From positions 1 through 40,402 of the forward strand of contig JAUIMF010000027.1 of assembly GCA_030433415.1 (NCBI GenBank): 40,402 bases of DNA, given 5' to 3'. A program made the translations under genes and the position numbers. Of the stretch, positions 24,549 through 33,123 are shown in pieces (positions within the stretch are counted from its first letter, which is position 1; every line of letters starts with the position of its first letter). The notes beneath the pieces were generated by a model. That model was not told where the DNA came from, searched no databases, and was given only the letters and a program-made list of their open reading frames with translations. The DNA comes from Gammaproteobacteria bacterium. Its GTDB lineage: Bacteria; Pseudomonadota; Gammaproteobacteria; Pseudomonadales; Halieaceae.

Positions 24549-26150
24549 CAGCAGGGTTTCGGTCATCTTGTCGATGGACCACGAATCCGCCCGCTGACTC
24601 GGGGGATACTCCTGGAACGTCATGAGAAAACGCGCCATCACGGCGCTGCCCAGGTACATGCGCGCGGCCTTGTCGATATACCAGTCCCAGTAGGTATTGC
24701 TGTTGAGGTCCGCACGTTCAAAGGGATCACGGCGCAGGTGGAACAGCTTGGGCAATCGCAGCGTCACAAAGGGCTCGGCCCAGAGCGCCATGGTTTTCGC
24801 GCGATTTTCAGCGTAAACCACCTTCCAGTCGCCGACGCGAATGCCCACCGGTGCCGAGAGATCGTTCAGGTAGACAAACTCCTGCCGCGGCCCCTTCTCT
24901 GCCTCGCCGGTCAGATACGGCAGAAAGTTGTATCCGTCCAGGTGCAGGCGCGCCTGCTTTGAACCCACACGGGCCCCTGCCATCAGGCGCTCCTTGAGTT
25001 TGTTGTCACCCGCTGCGGCCACCAGCGTCGGCATCCAGTCCAGGTGCGACATGATCTGCGTAGACACCTGCCCTGCGGCAATCTTGCCGGGCCAGCGCAC
25101 CATGGCCGGCACACGGTAGGCGCCTTCCCAGTTGGAGTTCTTTTCACTGCGAAAGGGTGTGATACCAGCGTCAGGCCAGGTGTTGTAATGCACGCCGTTG
25201 TCGGTGGAATAAACCACGATGGTGTCGTCGGCAATGCCCAGTTCATCCAGTTGATCCAGCAGCGAACCCACCAGTTCATCGTGGGCTACCATGACATCGT
25301 TATAGAAACCCTGGCCGGACTTGCCCTTGTGTTTCTCGGCGCGGTGCGTGCGAAAGTGCATACCCGTGGTATTCACCCAGGCAAAGAACGGCGTATCGCT
25401 GTCGGCGGCGCGATCAATGAACGCCCGCGCCGCGTCCACAAACTCCTCATCGGCGGTTTCCATGCGCTTGCGTGTCAGGGGCCCCGTGTCTTCAATGCGA
25501 CCATCCGCATAGGATCGAATGACGCCTCGTGGACCGAACTGTTGCCGGAACCAGGCGGCCTGCGGATAGTCATCGTCCTCGGGCTCCTCTTCGGCATTGA
25601 GGTGATAAAGATTACCGAGAAATTCATCGAAGCCATGGTTGGTGGGTAGAAACTTGTCTTTGTCTCCCAAGTGGTTCTTGCCGAACTGACCCGTTGCATA
25701 ACCATGGGTCTTCAGCACCTCGGCAATGGTCACATCCCGATCCTGCAGACCCAGCTCAGCACCGGGCATGCCCACCTTCGACAGACCGGTGCGCAGGGGT
25801 GATTGCCCCGTGATGAAGCTCGATCGCCCCGCTGTGCAACTCTGGTCGCCGTAATAATCCAGAAAGCGCATACCCTCATCGGCGATGCGGTCGATGTTGG
25901 GTGTGCGATAACCCATGAGGCCGTCGCTGTAGGCGCTGATATTGGAAATACCGATATCGTCACCCCAGATGACCAGAATGTTGGGCTTGTCAGCAGCGGC
26001 CACGGTCGCCGCGCAGAATAGCAGCGGCGTCACCAGGCTGTTGAGGATGCGTTTTGGGTTGAGGACTCTTTTGGAGTTGAGGACTCTTTTGGAGTTGAGG
26101 ACTCTTTTTGGGTTGAGGACTCTTTTTGGGTTGAGGACTCTTTTTAGCAT
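24528..26150 (-). CDS. Secreted arylsulfatase, formylglycine type, with repeat-expanded signal peptide
   Basis: 540 residues. The sulfatase signature CTAGRSSFITG places the formylglycine precursor at Cys105 with Arg109; metal-site segments are NILVIWGDDIG (Asp64, Asp65) and STDNGVHYN. Domain order and C-terminus match the sulfatase family acting on sulfate esters in the periplasm or outside. The N-terminus is odd: after Met-Leu come six tandem six-residue units, KR-V/I-LN-P/S (residues 3-38), and only then the hydrophobic core LVTPLLFCAATVAAA, with cleavage likely before DKPN. Removing five units leaves an ordinary signal peptide. No other ATG could start the gene before the catalytic domain. 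It follows the DUF1244 gene by 59 bp. The Cys-to-formylglycine maturase is not in the window. Confidence 0.92.
   Translation of the reverse strand: MLKRVLNPKRVLNPKRVLNSKRVLNSKRVLNPKRILNSLVTPLLFCAATVAAADKPNILVIWGDDIGISNISAYSDGLMGYRTPNIDRIADEGMRFLDYYGDQSCTAGRSSFITGQSPLRTGLSKVGMPGAELGLQDRDVTIAEVLKTHGYATGQFGKNHLGDKDKFLPTNHGFDEFLGNLYHLNAEEEPEDDDYPQAAWFRQQFGPRGVIRSYADGRIEDTGPLTRKRMETADEEFVDAARAFIDRAADSDTPFFAWVNTTGMHFRTHRAEKHKGKSGQGFYNDVMVAHDELVGSLLDQLDELGIADDTIVVYSTDNGVHYNTWPDAGITPFRSEKNSNWEGAYRVPAMVRWPGKIAAGQVSTQIMSHLDWMPTLVAAAGDNKLKERLMAGARVGSKQARLHLDGYNFLPYLTGEAEKGPRQEFVYLNDLSAPVGIRVGDWKVVYAENRAKTMALWAEPFVTLRLPKLFHLRRDPFERADLNSNTYWDWYIDKAARMYLGSAVMARFLMTFQEYPPSQRADSWSIDKMTETLLKTPAPE
26041..26148. 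repeat. Six tandem 18-bp units inside the sulfatase signal peptide
   Basis: Units start at 26041, 26059, 26077, 26095, 26113 and 26131. Units at 26059 and 26077 are identical, as are those at 26095 and 26113; the outer ones differ by a few bases. The 18-bp period keeps the reading frame, adding or removing KR-V-LN-P/S blocks. The pattern fits replication slippage from one ancestral unit. Confidence 0.95.
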
Positions 26151-26203
26151 GTTGTCGTTCTCTCGCGGTGCATGGAAGTAAAGCAGTACGGGTGTGTCTG
26201 CCC

Positions 26204-26242
26204 TTATTGTTATTGTTGCTGTTGCTGTTGCTGTTGCTGCTG
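26204..26242. repeat. CAA/CAG microsatellite at the 3' end of the DUF1244 gene
   Basis: On the minus strand the codons run CAG CAG, then alternating CAA and CAG, then CAA TAA CAA TAA. The first TAA is the stop codon. Both TAAs are one substitution from CAA, and the repeat continues beyond the stop. It encodes a ten-glutamine tail. Slippage by whole codons would change tail length without a frameshift. Confidence 0.9.
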
Positions 26243-26557
26243 CGCCTTGAAAGCTGCCAGTTGCTCCGGCGTGGCGTCAGTCTGGTACTTCGCCTTCCAG
26301 TCACCATATGGCATACCGTAGACACGCTCGCGGGCGGCTTCATAGTCGACGGTCTCTCCCCTGTCGTCGGCGGCAGCGACATACCATTTGGACAGGCAGT
26401 TGCGACAGAAGCCCGCCAGGTTCATCAGGTCGATGTTCTGGGCATCCTTGCGTTCATCGAGATGTGCGAGCAGCCGCCGGAACACGGCCGCCTCGATCTG
26501 CGCCTGCTCGGGACTGACGTCTTGCGCGCTACCGGAACTTTCCGTCGAATCATTCAT
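26210..26557 (-). CDS. DUF1244-family protein with polyglutamine tail
   Basis: 115 residues. The core QNIDLMNLAGFCRNCLSKWY (40-59) with two Cys, and YGMPYGDWKAKYQ, identify the DUF1244 family, whose function is unknown to me. The CRNC pair suggests metal binding or a redox role, but this is inference. The protein ends in ten glutamines from a microsatellite, beyond the conserved EQLAAFKA. Its ATG overlaps the dnaE stop (ATGA), and a strong AAGGAG (26565-26570) lies 7 bases upstream inside dnaE, so it is translated from the dnaE message. No signal peptide is present; a cytoplasmic location is expected. Confidence 0.9.
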   Translation of the reverse strand: MNDSTESSGSAQDVSPEQAQIEAAVFRRLLAHLDERKDAQNIDLMNLAGFCRNCLSKWYVAAADDRGETVDYEAARERVYGMPYGDWKAKYQTDATPEQLAAFKAQQQQQQQQQQ

Positions 26558-29500
26558 GCTTGTACTCCTTGGGCGGGTTGGCGATCAAAAATGAGTTTCA
26601 CCCTATCGCGGCCCAGCTCCCGCCGCAATTCTTCCAACAACTCTTCGCTGGGAGCTACGCGCCAGCGTTCACCGAGCATCAGCGTCGCACTCTGGCGCCC
26701 CTGGTGATAGCGCAGGCTCACGGGACACTCGCCGGGTGTTGCCGCGAGGGTCTGACGCAGGAATTCCCGCAACTGGTCCCCCACCTCACCGGCCTGCACC
26801 TCAATGTTCAGACCCGAAGCAAACCGGGCCCGCTCCTCGGCGAGGCTGTGCACCGACGATACGCGCAGCACGGAATTACCAGAGCGCTCATCCTGCGCCA
26901 GGCGTCCCTCCACAATGACGATACGATCTTTCAGGATGAGGTCGCGGTACTGCTGATAAACCTCCGAATAGGCAGTGGCTTCGAGGCGGGCGCTGCGATC
27001 ATCAAGATTGAATACGGCCATGGAGCCCCTGGCACTCTTCATAGTGCGTACCGCGACCACCAGTCCCGCCACCCGCACGTTGCCGCGACGGTCCGGGCGC
27101 AGATCCGCGAGGCGCTGCGGCGCCATGCGCCGCAATTCCTCTTCGCAGGCATCAATGGGGTGCCCGGTGATGTACAAACCGAGGGTCTGCATCTCGCGCT
27201 GCAGGCGCTCGCGATCTGTCCACGGACGCACCGCACGATGACGTTCGTAGGGGTCACCCACCTGGGTACTCGCTTCGACAACCTCGCCAAATAGATCGCC
27301 CATGCCCGCATCGCGGTTGGCGGCGTTCTGTTCAGCGGCCCGGAGCGCATCGTCGACCGACGCGGTGAGAATCCAGCGCTCCGTACCCAGCGTGTCAAAC
27401 GCGCCGCTGTCGATGAGTGCCTCAATGGCTTTACGGTTGACCTTGCGAGGGTCCGTGCGAGCGCAAAAATCGAACAGGTCCGTGAACGGGCCGCCTTCGT
27501 TACGCGCTTCGAGAAGCAGCGAGACCGGCCCCTCACCCAGACCCTTGATCGCGCCCAGGCCGTAGACGATCTCACCTTTCGCCGACACCGTGAACATGTA
27601 CTGTCCTTCGTTGACGTCAGGCAGACGGATCGGCAGCTTCATGCGCCGGCTCTCTTCGACGAACACCACGATCTTGTCGGTATTGTCGAGTTCGGAACTC
27701 ATCACCGCCGCCATGAATGCGGCCGGATGATGGGCCTTGAGCCAGGCGGTCTGGTACGACACCAGCGCATAGGCCGCGGAGTGGGACTTGTTGAAACCAT
27801 AGCCCGCGAACTTCTCGACCAGGTCAAACAGCTTGGTCGCCAGATCTGCGTCGACGCCCTTACTCGCTGCGCCCTCGGCAAACACGGTGCGCTGCTTGGC
27901 CATCTCCTCGGGTTTTTTCTTGCCCATGGCGCGGCGCAGCAGGTCGGCGCCACCCAGTGTGTAGCCGGCCAACACCTGGGCTATCTGCATCACCTGCTCC
28001 TGGTACAGGATGATGCCGTAGGTGGGCTCGAGTATGGGTTTGAGGCTCTCGTGCTGATACTCGGGGTCGGGGTAGGACACCTTCTCGCGACCGTGCTTGC
28101 GGTCGATAAAGTTGTCCACCATGCCGGACTGCAGCGGGCCCGGTCGAAACAGCGCCACCAGGGCGATAATGTCTTCGAAGCAATCGGGCCGCAGCTTCTT
28201 GATCAGCTCTTTCATGCCCCGGGATTCGAGCTGGAACACGGCTGTGGTCTCGGCGGACTGCAGCAGTGCAAAGGTTGCGGGGTCATCGAGGGGAATGGCG
28301 TTGATGTCCAGAGGCGTCTCGCTGCCGGAAGTCCCACTCTTGTTGATGATCTCCAGGGCCCAGTCGATGATCGTCAGTGTGCGCAGACCGAGGAAGTCAA
28401 ACTTCACCAGCCCTGCATCCTCGACATCATTCTTGTCGAATTGCGTCACCAGTCCGCCACCCGTGGCGTCGCAGTACAGGGGTGAGAAATCTGTGAGGCG
28501 CGAGGGTGCGATCACCACCCCCCCTGCGTGCTTACCCACATTGCGGGTCACGCCTTCGAGCTGTACCGCCATCTCCCAGATTTCCTGGGCGTCACCGTCG
28601 TCCTGCAGAAACTGCTTGAGGCTCTCTTCCTGATCCAGGGCCTTTTCGAGCGTCATGCCCACTTCGAAGGGAATCATCTTCGACAGTCGATCACCAAGGC
28701 CGTAGGACTTGCCCTGCACGCGCGCCACATCGCGCACGACGGCCTTCGCCGCCAACGTACCGAAGGTAATGATCTGCGAAACGGCTTCGCGACCGTAACG
28801 CTGGGCGACGTAGTCAATCACTTCGTCGCGCCGCTCCATGCAGAAGTCCACGTCGAAGTCCGGCATGGATACCCGCTCGGGATTCAGAAACCGCTCGAAC
28901 AGCAGCTCATAAGCGATGGGATCCAGATCCGTGATCGACAGGGCATACGCCACCAGAGAGCCTGCGCCGGAACCCCGACCCGGGCCGACGGGAATCCCCC
29001 GGTCCTTGGCCCACTGAATAAAGTCCATCACGATAAGGAAGTAGCCGGGAAACCCCATCGACAGAATCGTATCGAGTTCAAAGTCGAGGCGTTCGCGATA
29101 ACGCTTTGTGAGGGAATCAGGATCCTCGTCGCTGAGCGGAATGATGGCGTCCAGGCGCTTATCCAGACCCTCGTGCGACACCTGGCGGAAGAACTGGTCC
29201 ATCGTCATGCCCTCGGGCACGGGATAGGCAGGCAGGCAAACTCGCCCCAGCTCCATGATCATGGAGCAGCGCCGGGCGATGGCAACGGTGTTTTCCAGAG
29301 CCTCCGGAATATCCGCGAACAGCTCCTGCATTTCGGCGGCGGTGCGCAGATATTGCTGCTCGCTGTAACGTCGTGGTCGTCGCGGATCGTCCAGCACCCG
29401 AGAGGTCGCGATGCATACCCGCGCTTCGTGAGCCTCGAATTCATCTGGCGACAGAAAGCGCACGTCGTTGGTCGCGACCACCGGGCACTGGCAGCGCTCC

Positions 29501-30072
29501 GCGAGCAACACGGCGGCGTGCACATGCTCTTCGTCGCCTTCCCGCCCGGTGCGCTGAAGCTCCAGGTAAAACCGGCCTGGGAATACGCGTTGCCAGTGTT
29601 CAAGCCGTTCCTGTGCCTGGGCCTGGCGGTTATTCACCAGCGCCTGACCGATCTCACCGGCCACGCCGCCAGACAGGGCCAGCAATCCCTCACTCGCTTC
29701 TTCGACCCAGCTGCGCAGCACACGCGCTCCATCCAGGGTCTGCCCCTCCTGGTAGGCGCGGGATATAAGACACGTGAGGTTGTTATAGCCCGTCTCGTTC
29801 ATGACCAGCAGGCAAAGCGGCAAGGCATCGCTGTCATCGAGGCTATCGGCCACCCATAGATCGGCACCGAAAATCGGTTTCACTCCCGCGCCCACGGCGG
29901 CCTTGTGAAACTTGACCAGGCCGTAGAAGTTCGTGGCATCGGTAACGGCCACGGCGGGCATGCCCTCCTCTGCCACGCGCTGCGCCAACGCCTTGATACG
30001 TACAAGACCGTCATTCAGCGAGTATTCGCTGTGTACTCGCAGGTGGACAAAGTTCGTCATCGATTCCGCCAT
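26554..30072 (-). CDS. dnaE: DNA polymerase III alpha subunit
   Basis: 1,172 residues, the replicative polymerase subunit of the DnaE1 type. The N-terminal PHP domain starts FVHLRVHSEYSLNDG. The catalytic aspartates are PDFDVDF (Asp405, Asp407) and KFDFLG (Asp559), matching E. coli D401, D403 and D555 in spacing. RPGPLQSGMVDNFIDRKHG, EQVMQIAQVLAGYTLGGAD and RRAMGKKKPEEM are typical palm/finger segments. A helix-hairpin-helix and an OB domain (VRVAGLVVAVRTMKSARG) follow. Start is ATG 30072, or ATG 30060, which has GGAA in front and gives a more standard N-terminus. It begins 2 bases after the rnhB stop, the classic rnhB-dnaE order. Confidence 0.98.
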   Translation of the reverse strand: MAESMTNFVHLRVHSEYSLNDGLVRIKALAQRVAEEGMPAVAVTDATNFYGLVKFHKAAVGAGVKPIFGADLWVADSLDDSDALPLCLLVMNETGYNNLTCLISRAYQEGQTLDGARVLRSWVEEASEGLLALSGGVAGEIGQALVNNRQAQAQERLEHWQRVFPGRFYLELQRTGREGDEEHVHAAVLLAERCQCPVVATNDVRFLSPDEFEAHEARVCIATSRVLDDPRRPRRYSEQQYLRTAAEMQELFADIPEALENTVAIARRCSMIMELGRVCLPAYPVPEGMTMDQFFRQVSHEGLDKRLDAIIPLSDEDPDSLTKRYRERLDFELDTILSMGFPGYFLIVMDFIQWAKDRGIPVGPGRGSGAGSLVAYALSITDLDPIAYELLFERFLNPERVSMPDFDVDFCMERRDEVIDYVAQRYGREAVSQIITFGTLAAKAVVRDVARVQGKSYGLGDRLSKMIPFEVGMTLEKALDQEESLKQFLQDDGDAQEIWEMAVQLEGVTRNVGKHAGGVVIAPSRLTDFSPLYCDATGGGLVTQFDKNDVEDAGLVKFDFLGLRTLTIIDWALEIINKSGTSGSETPLDINAIPLDDPATFALLQSAETTAVFQLESRGMKELIKKLRPDCFEDIIALVALFRPGPLQSGMVDNFIDRKHGREKVSYPDPEYQHESLKPILEPTYGIILYQEQVMQIAQVLAGYTLGGADLLRRAMGKKKPEEMAKQRTVFAEGAASKGVDADLATKLFDLVEKFAGYGFNKSHSAAYALVSYQTAWLKAHHPAAFMAAVMSSELDNTDKIVVFVEESRRMKLPIRLPDVNEGQYMFTVSAKGEIVYGLGAIKGLGEGPVSLLLEARNEGGPFTDLFDFCARTDPRKVNRKAIEALIDSGAFDTLGTERWILTASVDDALRAAEQNAANRDAGMGDLFGEVVEASTQVGDPYERHRAVRPWTDRERLQREMQTLGLYITGHPIDACEEELRRMAPQRLADLRPDRRGNVRVAGLVVAVRTMKSARGSMAVFNLDDRSARLEATAYSEVYQQYRDLILKDRIVIVEGRLAQDERSGNSVLRVSSVHSLAEERARFASGLNIEVQAGEVGDQLREFLRQTLAATPGECPVSLRYHQGRQSATLMLGERWRVAPSEELLEELRRELGRDRVKLIFDRQPAQGVQA

Positions 30073-30074
30073 GA

Positions 30075-30710
30075 TCAGTACTTATGGCCAAGCGCATCGC
30101 GCACGGGCGCAAAGCTTCGCCGGTGAATCTCGCAGGGGCCGTGACTGGCCAGAGCCGCCAGATGCGCCGCTGTAGGATAGCCCCGGTGGCGATCAAAACC
30201 ATAGACGGGCCAGCGGGCGTGGACCTCGTCCATCTCTCGATCTCGCGTTACCTTGGCGACGATGGAGGCAGCGGCTATCTCGGCGACGCGTGCGTCTCCA
30301 CGCACCACCGCCTCGGCACGGTAGCGCCACTGCGGTAACTGGCGGCCATCCACCAGAGCGAGATCCGGCGAGATCGACAACGCCTCAACCGCGCGCACCA
30401 TGGCGATCAGGCTTGCCTGAAGAATATTGTGCTCATCGATCTCCTGCGGTGACGCTCGGCCAATCGCAACGGCGAGGGCCAGATCCTGGACCTGCTCCGC
30501 GAGGACTTCGCGGCGGCGCGCGCTGAGCTTTTTGGAGTCATCCAGGCCAGGAATCGGCTGCCTCGGATCGAGAATGACCGCTGCCGCCACCACGTCACCC
30601 GCCAGGGGACCACGTCCCACCTCATCCACGCCAGCAACCCTGGCGCCCTCAGCGAGCGCGGCCCGCGCCTGTTCCCAGGGTTCAGACACCACTACGCGCT
30701 TCTCCACCAT
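30075..30710 (-). CDS. rnhB: Ribonuclease HII
   Basis: 211 residues from the ATG at 30710, chosen because AAGGA lies 5 bases upstream; an ATG at 30734 would add 8 residues. RNase HII cuts at ribonucleotides in DNA and removes RNA from hybrids. The DEDD tetrad is complete: [12 protein letters not shown] (Asp29, Glu30), LVDGRQLP (Asp121) and VRGDARV (Asp139), with the 18-residue spacing of E. coli D108/D126. [13 protein letters not shown] and [14 protein letters not shown] also match. The start lies inside the last 29 bases of lpxB, as in many gammaproteobacteria. Confidence 0.97.
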   Translation of the reverse strand: MVEKRVVVSEPWEQARAALAEGARVAGVDEVGRGPLAGDVVAAAVILDPRQPIPGLDDSKKLSARRREVLAEQVQDLALAVAIGRASPQEIDEHNILQASLIAMVRAVEALSISPDLALVDGRQLPQWRYRAEAVVRGDARVAEIAAASIVAKVTRDREMDEVHARWPVYGFDRHRGYPTAAHLAALASHGPCEIHRRSFAPVRDALGHKY

Positions 30711-31911
30711 GTCCTTCCTTGCCGAGCACAGCACCCAGCACCCGACCTACCTCAGCGTCAAAGTCCGTCGCCAGAGCCCGGCGCGCCTGCGCCAGGGCAT
30801 CCACTTGTGAATGGCCTTCATGGAGCAGGCCCTCCGCCGCCAGCGCCAGCGCCGGTGCGGTCATGTCATCCTGCAGGAACTCGGGCACAACGCCATCGCC
30901 GGCGAGAATATTGGGCAGCGCCACGTACTTTGTGACTGCCATGTGCGAGAGCAGTTTCCAGGAAATCGGTGCCACGCGATAAGCCACCACCATGGGACGA
31001 CGCAGCAGCATCGCCTCAAGCGTCGCAGTGCCCGAAGCCAGGCAGACCACATCTGCGGCGATCATCGCGTCCCGGGACTGACCATCCAATAGCCGTACCT
31101 GGTCGGTGGCGCCGGCGTCAGCCAGAAGCTCGCGGCACTGGGCCAGACGCTCCGGTCCGGCTGCAGGCATCACCAGCTCCCTCTGGGGGTCTCGGGATTT
31201 CAGTAGCAGGCCCGCGCGTATCAGTTGTGCTCCGAGCTGGGCCACTTCATTGCGCCGACTACCTGGAAGCAGTGCAATCACCTTGCGCTGGGGGTCGATG
31301 CCCATCGCTTCGCGCACGGATTCTCGCGAAGGCACCTCGGCAAACTCCCAGGTCAGAGGGTGACCGACGTAGTGAGCCTGCACCGGCACATCGCGATACA
31401 GTGGTGGCTCGAAGGGAAACAGACACAGAATATGCTCGACGGCGCGAGCCACGGTATGAACGCGGCCCGGTCGCCAGGCCCACACCGTGGGACTCACCAG
31501 CTGCGCGGTAGCAACATGGTGTTGTCGCAAACGCCGCGCCAGACCCAGATTGAAGTCCGGGGCGTCGATGCCAAGAAAAAGATCGGGTGGGTCCTCACTC
31601 CACTGCGTGACGAGGCGTCGACGCAGACGAAGCAGTTCGGGAAGGCGACCCAGCGGCTCCACCAGCCCCATCACCGCAAGGCGCTCCATGGGGTAAAGGC
31701 TATCGAGGCCTGCAGCGGTCATAGCTTGCCCACCGATGCCTTCAAAACAGATATTGGCCTCACCCAGATGGCGCCGCAACGCCGCCATCACTCTCGCGCC
31801 CAGCAGATCACCGGAACGCTCCCCGGCCACGAGCGCCAGACGCAGCGGTCTGGCCCCAGCGGTAACGGAGCCTGCTCGTGAAGCTGCCAGCGAACTAGCG
31901 GACGATGCCAC
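30682..31911 (-). CDS. lpxB: Lipid-A-disaccharide synthase
   Basis: 409 residues, about 25 more than typical because of a Ser/Ala-rich N-terminal extension before [11 protein letters not shown]. LpxB joins lipid X and UDP-2,3-diacylglucosamine into the tetraacyl disaccharide at the inner face of the inner membrane. Landmarks are [55 protein letters not shown] and [20 protein letters not shown]. The first glycine-rich loop reads AGERSGD, with Arg32 where most LpxB proteins have Ala (AGEASGD). The start overlaps the end of lpxA by 17 bases. No other in-frame ATG is near, so the extension appears genuine. Confidence 0.96.
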   Translation of the reverse strand: MASSASSLAASRAGSVTAGARPLRLALVAGERSGDLLGARVMAALRRHLGEANICFEGIGGQAMTAAGLDSLYPMERLAVMGLVEPLGRLPELLRLRRRLVTQWSEDPPDLFLGIDAPDFNLGLARRLRQHHVATAQLVSPTVWAWRPGRVHTVARAVEHILCLFPFEPPLYRDVPVQAHYVGHPLTWEFAEVPSRESVREAMGIDPQRKVIALLPGSRRNEVAQLGAQLIRAGLLLKSRDPQRELVMPAAGPERLAQCRELLADAGATDQVRLLDGQSRDAMIAADVVCLASGTATLEAMLLRRPMVVAYRVAPISWKLLSHMAVTKYVALPNILAGDGVVPEFLQDDMTAPALALAAEGLLHEGHSQVDALAQARRALATDFDAEVGRVLGAVLGKEGHGGEARSGV

Positions 31912-32665
31912 GCTCAGAGGCGCGAATGGAGTCGATGAGAACCTTTACTTCGGGGGTATCACTGAGCATGGTCTCGAGACGTTGCAGGGCAATATCCAGT
32001 GTCAGGCTCTGGCGATAGAGGATCTTGAAAGCGCGGCGCAATTGGCTGATCGCCGGATCAGAGAAGCCGCGACGACGCAGCCCCTCGGTATTGATCGTCT
32101 TGGCTTCGGCGGGAGAGCCAGAAACCGTAACGTAGGCCGGCACGTCTTTGCCAATCGCCGTCTGCATGCCGCTGAAGCTGTGCGCGCCGATGCGACAGAA
32201 CTGGTGCACCAGGGTATAGCCGCTGAGGATTGCCCAGTCGCCGACATGTACGTGACCGGCGAGGGCGACATTGTTGACGAGAATCGTGTGATTGCCGATG
32301 ACGCTGTCGTGGCCAATGTGCACATAGGCCATGATCAGGTTGTCATTGCCGATGATGGTCTCGCCCCGGTCCTGCACGGTGCCCCGATGTATCGTCACAT
32401 TCTCGCGGATGATATTGCGGTCGCCGATGATCAGGCGCGTTGGTTCATTGCGGTACTTCAGGTCTGGCGTGGCTTCACCCACCGACGAGAACTGGTAGAT
32501 ATGATTCCCCGCGCCGATGGTCGTGGGCCCGCGGATCACCACGTGGGGTTCAATAATAGTTCCGGGACCTATTTCAACATCGGGACCAATCATGGACCAC
32601 GGCCCGACGCTGACGTCCTCCGCCAGCCTCGCACCGGGGTCGACGATGGCCTGGGGATGGATCAT
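31895..32665 (-). CDS. lpxA: UDP-N-acetylglucosamine acyltransferase
   Basis: 256 residues, trimeric left-handed beta-helix enzyme, first step of lipid A synthesis. Hexapeptide repeats fill residues 1-180, followed by a helical C-terminus ([20 protein letters not shown]). His119 in [11 protein letters not shown] corresponds to catalytic His125 of E. coli. The acyl-chain ruler residue, Gly173 in E. coli, aligns with Met167 ([15 protein letters not shown]). A Met at this place in Pseudomonas aeruginosa LpxA is known to select 3-hydroxydecanoyl chains, so C10 acyl groups are predicted. The start overlaps the fabZ stop by four bases (ATGA). Confidence 0.97.
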   Translation of the reverse strand: MIHPQAIVDPGARLAEDVSVGPWSMIGPDVEIGPGTIIEPHVVIRGPTTIGAGNHIYQFSSVGEATPDLKYRNEPTRLIIGDRNIIRENVTIHRGTVQDRGETIIGNDNLIMAYVHIGHDSVIGNHTILVNNVALAGHVHVGDWAILSGYTLVHQFCRIGAHSFSGMQTAIGKDVPAYVTVSGSPAEAKTINTEGLRRRGFSDPAISQLRRAFKILYRQSLTLDIALQRLETMLSDTPEVKVLIDSIRASERGIVR

Positions 32666-33123
32666 GCCGGCCGGTCAGCGCAAAGAATCGTTGCCGAAGC
32701 GCAACGCTCACCGTCGACCTCGGCCTGCACGGCAAACTTCCAGATACCGCGCTTCTCGCCCAGAATCTGCGCGTGCAGGTACACGCGGTCGCCCGGCACA
32801 CAGGGACGCTTGAAACGCAGGTTGTCTGCGCCAACAAACATGTAGATGGATCCGTCCGCGGGCGTCTTGCCCATGGTATGAAACCCGAGCACGCCTGCTG
32901 CCTGAGCCATGGCCTCGACCAGAAGTACGCCGGGAAAAACCGGGTTGCCGGGAAAATGCCCATCGAAGAACGGCTCATTGATGCTGAGATTCTTGTAGGC
33001 AACGATGGACTCGCCCTTGGTGATTTCAACCACCCGATCCACCAGCAAAAAGGGGTATCGATGTGGCAGGTGCGCCCGAATCGCTTCTATATCCATCAGC
33101 GTGCTGCTGTTGCTATCGCTCAC
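32662..33123 (-). CDS. fabZ: 3-hydroxyacyl-ACP dehydratase FabZ
   Basis: 153 residues, hot-dog fold. It dehydrates 3-hydroxyacyl-ACP in fatty acid elongation, competing with LpxA and LpxD for the same hydroxyacyl-ACP pool. The conserved [13 protein letters not shown] (19-31) and [23 protein letters not shown] core contain catalytic His56 and Glu70. The first residues (MSDSNSSTL) are unconserved. It overlaps lpxD upstream and lpxA downstream by ATGA junctions, fixing their stoichiometry through coupled translation. Confidence 0.98.
   Translation of the reverse strand: MSDSNSSTLMDIEAIRAHLPHRYPFLLVDRVVEITKGESIVAYKNLSINEPFFDGHFPGNPVFPGVLLVEAMAQAAGVLGFHTMGKTPADGSIYMFVGADNLRFKRPCVPGDRVYLHAQILGEKRGIWKFAVQAEVDGERCASATILCADRPA

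Noticed and set aside
26041-26148. 18-bp tandem repeats as a CRISPR, iteron origin or protein-binding array
   Set aside because: No spacers, the units are in frame inside a signal peptide, and dnaE proximity alone does not make an origin; there are no DnaA boxes or AT-rich zone.
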